Assembly (NCBI GenBank): GCA_017466495.1
Contig: JAFTUB010000226.1
Span: 1-13,631, forward strand
Direction: 5' to 3'
DNA from: Clostridia bacterium
Lineage (GTDB): Bacteria; Bacillota; Clostridia; Oscillospirales; CAG-272
Length of the DNA stretch: 13,631 nucleotides
In this document: positions 7,253 through 13,631 of the stretch, in pieces
Layout: each line of letters opens with the position of its first letter
How positions within the stretch are numbered: position 1 is the stretch's first letter
Position numbers and translations under genes: made by a program
Notes under the pieces: model-generated
The model's database searches: none
What the model saw: the letters and a program-made list of their open reading frames with translations, nothing else
Told to the model about the DNA's origin: nothing

Positions 7253-8731
7253 ATGATGAACCGTAAATTCGGCGCCTGCCTGCTTTTGCTTTGCCTGCTT
7301 GCCCAGCTTCTCCTCACCGCCTGCGGTGGAGAGGCCGGCCCGGCAGATGTGACCACCGACCCCGCGGCTACCACCGATCCTGCCGCGACCACCGCGCCTG
7401 TTGATCCCGCCGACGATCCCTTCGCCGGCCTGCCCGACAAGAAGTATGAAGGCTATGTCTTCACCTTCCTGAACATGGACCCCGCCACCGGCTACTGGAT
7501 GAACAACACCCTCAATGTTGAGGAAGCCAGCGCCGTGAAGGTGGATCAGGCCATCTACACCCGCAACCGCATCATTGAGGATAAGTTTGACATTGTGATT
7601 GAGGAAGTCAATCAGAAGGACCCTGTCGGCTTTGCCCAGACTTCTCTGGGTGCAAATGAAGATGCCTATGACGTCATTCTGGAATTCATCCGCGATATGC
7701 CCACTCTGGTCAACCGCAACTACGCTCTGGAATGGAGTGATCTGCCCTACATTGATCTGGAGAATCCTTGCTGGTCTGCGGATATGACCGAGGACCTGTC
7801 TATCGGCGGTAAGGTATACACCACCTCCGGTGACCTGAGCATGACCTCCTACGACGGCACCTCTGTTTTTGCCTTCAACAAGCAGATGGCTGAGGACCTG
7901 CAGATCGGCGATCTGTATCAGCTGGTTCGCGACGGTCAGTGGACCTTCGACAAGCTGTACGAGTACGGCAGCATGGCCGCCAAGGACGTGGATAACGACG
8001 GCAAGTATAAGGTTGACGATACCTACGGCATCATCACCTACGACGGCATCTTTGCCGAGATGCTCACCGCCGCCGGTGTTCGCCTGGTGACCAAGGACGA
8101 GAACGACCTTCCCGTCTTCACCGCTAAGGGCGATGAGAACTTCTATAACATCTACGAGAAGGTGCTGGATGTGCTTCATCCCGATGGAATGTACATCAGT
8201 GCCAACGAGTACAGAGAGCTGGCCAACAACCCCGCCAAGTTCATCGGCGGCGGCGGTCTGTTCTTCTCCGACGTGGTGTTCTGGATCTCCAAGTTCTCGG
8301 AGATGGAAGCCGACTATGGCGTTCTGCCCAACCCCAAGTACACCGCTGAGCAGGAGCACTACTACTCCAGCATCAACCCCATTGCTACCTCCATGGCCAT
8401 CCCCTACACCGCTTCCGATCCCGAGCGCACCTCGGTGATCCTGCAGGCCATGGCACAGCACTCCCACTATAACATGATCGAGACCTACTACGATGAGATC
8501 GTTACCGTCCGTAACGTCCGCGATCCCGAGTCCCGCGAGATGATCAACCTGGCCTTCGAGAACCGCGTCATCGACCTGTGCGCCATCTATGACTGGGGCG
8601 GATTTGCTTCTACCATGAAGGTCTTCATGATTCAGAACAAGTCCAACATCGCTTCTCTGGTGGAGCGCCTGGAAAAGAAGGTCACCGCTAAGATGGAAGA
8701 GTACGTCGATGCCTGCAATCTTGACGTCTGA
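7253..8731 (+). CDS. Extracellular solute-binding lipoprotein, copy 2
   Basis: This 492-residue protein is very similar to copy 1 along the whole mature chain, with the same calcium loop (from D245), the same DPATG(F/Y)WMNNTLNVEEAS block and the same ending (KMEEY...CNLDV). The signal peptide sequence differs (lipobox LTAC, Cys24). gaaagga (7239-7245) lies 7 bases before ATG 7253; the next codon is also ATG, so 7256 is possible. It starts 24 bases after the stop of copy 1, so the two are surely co-transcribed. Divergent stretches, such as SANEYRELANNPAKF against SCDDYTQFKGNTLKF, may mark ligand-contact differences. The two copies could bind related ligands or supply different transporters. 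Confidence 0.85.
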   Translation: MMNRKFGACLLLLCLLAQLLLTACGGEAGPADVTTDPAATTDPAATTAPVDPADDPFAGLPDKKYEGYVFTFLNMDPATGYWMNNTLNVEEASAVKVDQAIYTRNRIIEDKFDIVIEEVNQKDPVGFAQTSLGANEDAYDVILEFIRDMPTLVNRNYALEWSDLPYIDLENPCWSADMTEDLSIGGKVYTTSGDLSMTSYDGTSVFAFNKQMAEDLQIGDLYQLVRDGQWTFDKLYEYGSMAAKDVDNDGKYKVDDTYGIITYDGIFAEMLTAAGVRLVTKDENDLPVFTAKGDENFYNIYEKVLDVLHPDGMYISANEYRELANNPAKFIGGGGLFFSDVVFWISKFSEMEADYGVLPNPKYTAEQEHYYSSINPIATSMAIPYTASDPERTSVILQAMAQHSHYNMIETYYDEIVTVRNVRDPESREMINLAFENRVIDLCAIYDWGGFASTMKVFMIQNKSNIASLVERLEKKVTAKMEEYVDACNLDV

Positions 8732-8761
8732 TCCGATCTGTGATAAAATAAGGAACGAAGA

Positions 8762-10315
8762 ATGATGAAACAAAAGCTCAGCATCCTTTTGCTGCTGATT
8801 CTTTTGCTGCAGAGTCTTCTGACCGCCTGTGGTCCGGCGGGGGCGAATGCCCCCGCCGTATCTGCCACCGGGGAGACGACTGCGGCACCCGAAACCACTG
8901 CGGCCCCTGCGCCTGCGGCAGAACCCATCATCCTCTGCGAGGGCGGGGAGAGCCCCTATCGCATTGTCCTCAGCACCTCGGCCAACCAGTATGAGAAAAA
9001 TGCCGCCGAGCTGGTGCAGAAGCATTTTGAAGCCCGCACCGGGATCCGCCTTCCCATCGTCACCGACGATGAGGAGCGCATTGATACCGAGATCGTGGTG
9101 GGCAACACGAAACGAGACAAATACAGCGGCATTTCGGTAACCCGAAGTGTCGCTTCCGATGCCCTCATCAGCGAGGAGAACAGCTACCGCCTGGTGGCCT
9201 CTCGCCAGCGGATCTTCCTCTACTGCCTTGGGGACAAGAATAGAAACAGCACCAACCGCGGTACGGTGTTTGCCGCCTACCGCTTCATCGAAGAGGCCCT
9301 GCAGTACAGCGTGGTGTACGGCCGCGCCCTGTCCGAGATCGGCGACCGGGTGACGGTTCCGGGGGATCTAGATGTGGAGTCCTCTTCCCATAGCCTGTCC
9401 GGCAAGCACACCGTGGATTATCCCGGGGAAACGGTGCTCTACTCCCTCCCCCAGGCCGACACCTCCACCAAAACCGGGGCGAGCGTGATCCTGAAGACCG
9501 CCGACGGCAAGATCATGGTCATCGACGGCGGCTACGCCGGGGACCTGGCCAGCATTACCGAGGCGGTGAAGGCGCTGACCCCTGCGGGGAAGAGCCCCAC
9601 CGTGGATGCCTGGGTGATCACGCACCTGCATGACGACCACTTCAATGCCCTCCTTCACTACATCGACTGCGTCAAGAAGAACAAGGACGTGGGCGGACTG
9701 ACGGTGAAGGAAATCTGGAGCCACATCTTAAGCGACGCCTGGTATGAGAAGAACAACCTGGCTGAATTCGTCAAGCGGGGGAATATTCTCAAAAATCCTC
9801 CCGCACCCATGAAATACGTGGACCTGGCCAAGGATCAGATCATCCCCTTCGGCGAGGCCGAGATCGAGGTGCTCTATGTGGGGCTGGAGAACATCCGCTC
9901 CAACATGAACGACACCAGCGTGGTGCTGAAGGTGAAGGCCAACGGGCGCAGTATGCTCCTGCTGGCCGATGCCGAGAACACCATCAGCGGAATGCTCATG
10001 CGCAAGTGCACCCCCGAACAGCTGAAGGCCGACGCGGTGCAGATCGGGCACCACGGCACCTTCAACGTGCAGAAGGAGGTCTATGAAGCGGTGGGGGCTG
10101 CCTACTACTTCTGGCCCATTACCTATGTGATGTGGCACTGTGACGACGGCACAGGGCTTGGGGCCATCAACCGTCAGTACGGCACCTACGAGGCCATGGC
10201 GAAGACCCGCCAGTGGCTGGAAGAGCTGGATGTGCCGGAGGAAAACCTTTTCCTTACCTTCAAAGGGATCTCTGTCTACCGCTTTGCCACGGGAACGGCA
10301 GAGTACATTTCTTAA
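8762..10315 (+). CDS. MBL-fold metallohydrolase lipoprotein with glycosidase-type N-terminal domain (MBL 1)
   Basis: This is a 517-residue lipoprotein. The signal peptide ends in LTAC (Cys23), followed by a Thr/Ala/Pro linker. Residues about 54-203 (YRIVLST, a helix with NAAELVQKHF, GIRLPIVTD, EIVVGNTKRD, GTVFAAYRFIEE) match the pattern of the alpha/beta domain found before GH20, GH67 and DUF4838 catalytic domains. Residues about 218-500 are an MBL fold: VIDGG with D255, the zinc motif H288-x-H290-x-D292-H293, LLADAE with D403, and GHHG with H430-H431, most like the ComEC-type extracellular MBL domain. It probably hydrolyses a phosphodiester or other ester outside the cell, with the N-terminal domain binding a sugar polymer; this is inference. 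It starts 30 bases after the previous gene, with taagga 7 bases upstream. Compared with MBL 3 it lacks about four residues near 190. Confidence 0.85.
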   Translation: MMKQKLSILLLLILLLQSLLTACGPAGANAPAVSATGETTAAPETTAAPAPAAEPIILCEGGESPYRIVLSTSANQYEKNAAELVQKHFEARTGIRLPIVTDDEERIDTEIVVGNTKRDKYSGISVTRSVASDALISEENSYRLVASRQRIFLYCLGDKNRNSTNRGTVFAAYRFIEEALQYSVVYGRALSEIGDRVTVPGDLDVESSSHSLSGKHTVDYPGETVLYSLPQADTSTKTGASVILKTADGKIMVIDGGYAGDLASITEAVKALTPAGKSPTVDAWVITHLHDDHFNALLHYIDCVKKNKDVGGLTVKEIWSHILSDAWYEKNNLAEFVKRGNILKNPPAPMKYVDLAKDQIIPFGEAEIEVLYVGLENIRSNMNDTSVVLKVKANGRSMLLLADAENTISGMLMRKCTPEQLKADAVQIGHHGTFNVQKEVYEAVGAAYYFWPITYVMWHCDDGTGLGAINRQYGTYEAMAKTRQWLEELDVPEENLFLTFKGISVYRFATGTAEYIS

Positions 10316-10325
10316 TTGCCTGACA

Positions 10326-10390
10326 GCGGGTTCCGCCGCAAATCGGGAGGAACCCGCGTGATGCTGCGTCTTCACGCGGGTTTCGCTTTT
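10326..10390 (+). terminator. Intrinsic terminator with competing upstream pairing
   Basis: aacccgcgtga (10351-10361) pairs perfectly with tcacgcgggtt (10372-10382), an 11-bp stem with a 10-nt loop, followed by tcgctttt. This is a good intrinsic terminator after MBL 1. In addition, gcgggttcc (10326-10334) is perfectly complementary to ggaacccgc (10349-10357), which overlaps the left arm of the terminator. The two hairpins cannot form together, an attenuator-like design. Confidence 0.7.
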
Positions 10391-10413
10391 CTGCGGCCCC
10401 GCGAAATCCTTCG

Positions 10414-10438
10414 AAAGGGAGCTCTCCCCGTGAGAGCT
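10414..10438 (+). promoter_or_regulatory. Ribosome binding site separated from the ATG by a hairpin
   Basis: The best Shine-Dalgarno sequence for the next gene is aaaggga (10414-10420), about 29 bases before ATG 10450, far outside the usual distance. A perfect 7-bp stem, agctctc (10420-10426) with gagagct (10432-10438) around a 5-nt loop, fills the gap. Folding it would leave about 12 bases between the site and the ATG. Confidence 0.5.
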
Positions 10439-10449
10439 GTGATATATCC

Positions 10450-11883
10450 ATGTGTAACCGCAATTCTGCCCCCGCTGCCGAGCCCATTCTGCTTTGCGCC
10501 GGGGGAAACAGCGCTTATCAGATCGTCGTTGCCGACGATGCCACCGTTTACGAGAAAAAAGCGGCCAAGCTGCTTCAGCTTCACCTCCTGAAGCTGGCCG
10601 ATGCCTATCTGCCCATTGTGAGCGAGTCCGCCCCTGCCCGGGCCTGCGAGCTGGTGGTGGGCTGCACCGGACGGAACGCCGCCTGCGGCCTGACCGTGGA
10701 GCCTGCCACCTGCGCGGGGGACCTGATCTCCAACGTGGACAGCTACCGCATCCTGACTGTGGGGGAGCGCATCTTCTTTCTCTGCATGGGCGACCCGGCC
10801 AACCGTCCCCAGAATCGGGGCACCGTGTTTGCCGCCTACCGCTTTATCGAGAAGATCTTTGGCTTCGACCCGGTGTATGACCGGGCCTGCAACGACTACA
10901 AGGATATGACCCTGGATCGGGTCACCGTTCCCCGGGATTTGGATATCGAGGCCTCCTCCCGCACCCTCTCGGGGCGTTTTGTCCGGGATTATCCCGGGGA
11001 AACCGTGATGTATATGCTGCCCCAGGCCGATATGTCCACCACCTCGGGGGAGAGCGTGATTCTCAAAACCGCCGGGGGGAAGATCCTCGTCATCGACGGC
11101 GGCTACAAGGGAGAGCTGGCGAATATCACCGAGGCACTTCGGGTGCTGATGCCGGGGCAGACGCCCACCGTGGACGCCTGGCTCATCACTCACCTTCACG
11201 AGGACCATTTCGATGCGCTCATGCACTACGTGGACTGCGTCAATGGGGGACAGGACGTGGGAGGCCTTGCGGTGAAGGAGATCTGGGGCCACATCATGAG
11301 CGATGCCTGGTACGAGCGGTCGGGCCTGGGCCAGTATGTCGAGCGGGCCAACCGACTCAAAAACCCGCCCGCCCCCACGAAATATGTGGAACTGAACACC
11401 GCTGACCGCATTCGGTTTGACGACGCCGAGATCGATGTGCTCTTCACCTGCCCCGAGGAGATGAAGGTCAATATGAACAACTCCAGCGTGGTGGTGAAGG
11501 TCACCGCCCGGGGGAAGAGCATTCTTCTGCTGGCCGATATGGAAGGGGCGGCGGAGGCCGAGATGAAGCGAAACATCACCCCCGACCGACTGAAAGCTGA
11601 CGCGGTGCAGATCGGGCACCACGGCACCTTCAATGTCAGTAAGGCCACCTATCGGGAGATCGGGGCAGACGTTTACTTCTGGCCCATTACCTACAAAATG
11701 TGGTACTGCGACGACGGCACGGGCATGGCCGCCATCAACAAGCGCTACGGTACCTTTGATGAAATGTCCAGCACCCGCCGGATGCTGATCGCCCTGGGTG
11801 TCCCGCCGGAGAAGATCTTTATCTCCTACCGGGGCATTTCGGTGTATCACTTCGGCACCGGTGAGGCCGAGTTTATCTCCTGA
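10450..11883 (+). CDS. MBL-fold metallohydrolase without signal peptide (MBL 2)
   Basis: This 477-residue paralogue of MBL 1 starts directly at the N-terminal domain (MCNRNSAPAAEPILLC) with no signal peptide or lipobox, and none is found in any frame of the 134 bases upstream. N-terminal glycosidase-type domain: about 12-165. MBL domain: H248-x-H250-x-D252-H253, D363 in LLLADME, and H390-H391 in GHHG, all intact. It is therefore probably an active but intracellular enzyme, unless exported by another route. The ATG at 10450 is the only in-frame start near the N-terminal domain. The terminator and structured ribosome binding site upstream set it apart from its neighbours, so its expression is likely lower or conditional. 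More GGG glycine codons are used than in the binding-protein genes. Confidence 0.8.
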   Translation: MCNRNSAPAAEPILLCAGGNSAYQIVVADDATVYEKKAAKLLQLHLLKLADAYLPIVSESAPARACELVVGCTGRNAACGLTVEPATCAGDLISNVDSYRILTVGERIFFLCMGDPANRPQNRGTVFAAYRFIEKIFGFDPVYDRACNDYKDMTLDRVTVPRDLDIEASSRTLSGRFVRDYPGETVMYMLPQADMSTTSGESVILKTAGGKILVIDGGYKGELANITEALRVLMPGQTPTVDAWLITHLHEDHFDALMHYVDCVNGGQDVGGLAVKEIWGHIMSDAWYERSGLGQYVERANRLKNPPAPTKYVELNTADRIRFDDAEIDVLFTCPEEMKVNMNNSSVVVKVTARGKSILLLADMEGAAEAEMKRNITPDRLKADAVQIGHHGTFNVSKATYREIGADVYFWPITYKMWYCDDGTGMAAINKRYGTFDEMSSTRRMLIALGVPPEKIFISYRGISVYHFGTGEAEFIS

Positions 11884-11912
11884 CCGGGAAACTGATTCGA
11901 GAAAGGAACAGA

Positions 11913-13481
11913 ATGATGAGAAAGACTGCTTTTCTCCGCACCGTTGCTCTCTGCCTGCTGGCTGTCATGTGCCTGGGCAGCTGTGGCGGTGAACCGACGC
12001 CCTCTGCGGTGACCACCGATACGCCCGCCACCACCGAGTCTCCTGCCACCACGGCAGCCCCCGAACCGATGCCCGAGCCCATCATCCTCTGCGAGGACGG
12101 GGCGAGCCCCTATCGCATTGTCATCAGCACCACCGCCACCAAGTATGAGAAAAACGCCGCTGACCTGGTGCAGCAGTATTTCCTTGCTCTGACGGGGATC
12201 CGCCTCCCCATTGTCAGCGATCAGCAGGAGCGTATTGACACCGAGATCGTGGTGGGCAACACCAAGCGGGACAAGTACAGTGGTATCTCGGTGAACCGCA
12301 CTGTGGCGGAGGATGCCCTCATCCACGAGGAGGACAGCTACCGCCTGGTGGCCTCCCGCCAGCGCATCTTCCTCTCCTGCCTGGGGGATAAGGACAGAAA
12401 CTCCACTAATCGCGGAACGGTTTACGCCGCCTACCGCTTTATCGAAGATGTGCTGCAGTTCAGCATCGTCTACGACCGCATCACCGAGAATTACAAGGAT
12501 CTCTCCTTTGACCGCGTGGTGGTGCCGGGGGATCTGGACATTGAGTCCTCCTCGAAGAGCCTGTCGGGTGCCCATATCGTGGATTATCCCGGGGAGACAG
12601 TGATGTATATGCTGCCTCAGGCCGATACCTCCACCCAGATCGGTGCCAGCATGATCCTCAAAACCGCCGACGGCAAGATCATGGTTATCGACGGCGGCTA
12701 CATGGGCGAGCTGGACAGCATCACGGCGGCGGTGAAGGCCCTGACCCCTGAGGGAAAAGCCCCCACCATTGACGCATGGGTGATCACCCACCTCCATGAG
12801 GATCACGCCGATGCCCTGCTGTGGTACATCAGCCGCATGGAGGCAAAACTGGATGTGGGCGGCCTGGTGATCAAGGAGATCTGGGGCCACATCATGAGCA
12901 AGGAATGGTACGAGAAGGCCAACCTGGCAGCCTACACCGACCGGGGCGAGATTCTGCGTAATCCCCCCGCGCCCATGAAGTACGTCCAGCTGGAGAAGGA
13001 TCAGAAGATTCAGTTCGGCGATGCCGAAATCGAAGTTCTCTACGTGGGCATGGATAATATTACCACCATCATGAACAACACCAGCGTGGTGCTCAAGGTC
13101 ACGGCGGACAAGAAGAGCATGGTGCTCTTAGCCGACGCCGAGACCCTGGCCGGAACCATGCTGATCCGCAAGTGCACTCCCGCTCAGCTGAAGGCAGACG
13201 CGGTGCAGATCGGCCACCACGGCACCGTCAATGTGGGCAAGGATGTGTACCAGGCCATCGGCGCCGAGATCTACCTCTGGCCCGTCACCCATAAGTGGTG
13301 GTACTGCGACGACGGTACGGGACTTGGCACGATCAACGCCCAGTATGGCACCTTTGATGCCATGACCCTGACCCGTAAGTGGCTGCTTGACCTGAAGGTG
13401 CCCATGGAGAATATCTTCTTCTCCTTCAAGGGTATTTCGGCCTACCACTTCAACTCGGGCAAGACCGAGTATATTTCCTGA
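11913..13481 (+). CDS. MBL-fold metallohydrolase lipoprotein (MBL 3)
   Basis: This is a 522-residue lipoprotein. The lipobox is LGSC (Cys24), followed by a Thr/Pro/Ala linker (TTDTPATTESPATTAAP). The N-terminal glycosidase-type domain is about 55-208. MBL domain: H293-x-H295-x-D297-H298, LLADAE, and H435-H436 in GHHG. It is closer to MBL 1 than to MBL 2 (shared ERIDTEIVVGNTKRDKYSGIS and SYRLVASRQRIFL), but shares the ENYKDLSFDR stretch with MBL 2, which MBL 1 has lost. gaaagga (11901-11907) lies just upstream of ATG 11913, and the start is 29 bases after the MBL 2 stop codon. The His-Ala in EDHADALL replaces the His-Phe of the other two, next to the metal site, a possible substrate-specificity difference. 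Confidence 0.85.
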   Translation: MMRKTAFLRTVALCLLAVMCLGSCGGEPTPSAVTTDTPATTESPATTAAPEPMPEPIILCEDGASPYRIVISTTATKYEKNAADLVQQYFLALTGIRLPIVSDQQERIDTEIVVGNTKRDKYSGISVNRTVAEDALIHEEDSYRLVASRQRIFLSCLGDKDRNSTNRGTVYAAYRFIEDVLQFSIVYDRITENYKDLSFDRVVVPGDLDIESSSKSLSGAHIVDYPGETVMYMLPQADTSTQIGASMILKTADGKIMVIDGGYMGELDSITAAVKALTPEGKAPTIDAWVITHLHEDHADALLWYISRMEAKLDVGGLVIKEIWGHIMSKEWYEKANLAAYTDRGEILRNPPAPMKYVQLEKDQKIQFGDAEIEVLYVGMDNITTIMNNTSVVLKVTADKKSMVLLADAETLAGTMLIRKCTPAQLKADAVQIGHHGTVNVGKDVYQAIGAEIYLWPVTHKWWYCDDGTGLGTINAQYGTFDAMTLTRKWLLDLKVPMENIFFSFKGISAYHFNSGKTEYIS

Positions 13482-13513
13482 CCTGACCGGGCAGAGTGAA
13501 AGGAGGGAGTCCC

Positions 13514-13631
13514 ATGACCTGTTCAACCTGTGAGACGCTTCCCCCGGCCGGGGAGCTTCTTCTCGCTGAGGGCGGGAAGAGCGACTGGCGCATTGTGGTG
13601 GGGAAGTCGCCTTCTGTCTACGAGAAAAAAG
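13514..13631 (+). CDS. MBL-family protein without signal peptide, N-terminal part only (MBL 4)
   Basis: Only the first 39 codons are inside the window. ATG 13514 follows a strong aggaggg site (13501-13507), 32 bases after the MBL 3 stop codon. The protein begins MTCSTCETLPPAGELLLAEGG and continues with WRIVVGKSPSVYEKK, matching the opening of the N-terminal domain of MBL 2 (YQIVV...VYEKK). There is no signal peptide, and two cysteines form a CxxC (Cys3, Cys6). The MBL domain itself is beyond the edge, so the call rests on similarity to the neighbouring copies. Confidence 0.7.
   Translation, partial: MTCSTCETLPPAGELLLAEGGKSDWRIVVGKSPSVYEKK

Noticed and set aside
4238..9025. A 1595-codon open frame on the - strand
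   Set aside because: It runs codon-for-codon opposite four + strand genes that share one frame. Stops would need TTA, CTA or TCA codons in those genes, and these are avoided. The sequence is low-complexity (rich in GV, HLGEG), with no ribosome binding site or domain; the + genes have full motifs.
8762..13481. Beta-lactam resistance genes
   Set aside because: The HxHxDH motif is shared by the whole MBL superfamily. The GHHG ending and overall pattern are ComEC-like, not those of class B beta-lactamases.

Overview
The window looks like part of a chromosome from a Gram-positive, fairly GC-rich gut-type Clostridia (Oscillospiraceae- or Christensenellaceae-like). The basis is strong AGGAGG-type ribosome binding sites, lipobox lipoproteins, a sortase-type wall-anchored protein pair with Thr-Ala-Pro linkers, and solute-binding proteins of the type common in those families. 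The exact genus cannot be read from the sequence. All recognised genes are on the + strand. No tRNA, rRNA, CRISPR array, transposase or phage gene is visible.

Layout. (1) 1-768 is the 3' end of a wall-anchored surface protein. (2) 769-1160 is intergenic, with a hairpin element, a good sigma-A promoter and a structured 5' leader. (3) 1161-2738 is a complete paralogue of the first gene: signal peptide, two beta-sandwich-like modules, eight ATTAAP repeats, and a TPTTGD sorting motif with membrane tail. (4) 2739-2907 is intergenic, with a second copy of the hairpin element. (5) 2908-5704 holds two PHP-domain lipoproteins. (6) 5741-8731 holds two very similar extracellular solute-binding lipoproteins. 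(7) 8762-13631 holds four related metallo-beta-lactamase (MBL)-fold proteins, the last cut by the window edge. Each carries an N-terminal domain resembling the accessory domain in front of GH20/GH67/DUF4838 glycosidases. The first and third are lipoproteins; the second and fourth have no signal peptide.

The striking feature is that every family is present in tandem copies (2 + 2 + 2 + 4), nearly all exported to the cell surface, with no transporter permease in view. Genes 2908 to 10315 are closely spaced and probably co-transcribed. A terminator with a competing upstream pairing sits before the second MBL gene, and a 7-bp hairpin lies between that gene's Shine-Dalgarno sequence and its ATG.

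A working idea, which is inference only, is an outer-surface module. Wall proteins would bind a polymer, PHP and MBL metallohydrolases would cleave phosphoester (or other) bonds in it, and the binding proteins would collect the product. The substrate cannot be named from this sequence.
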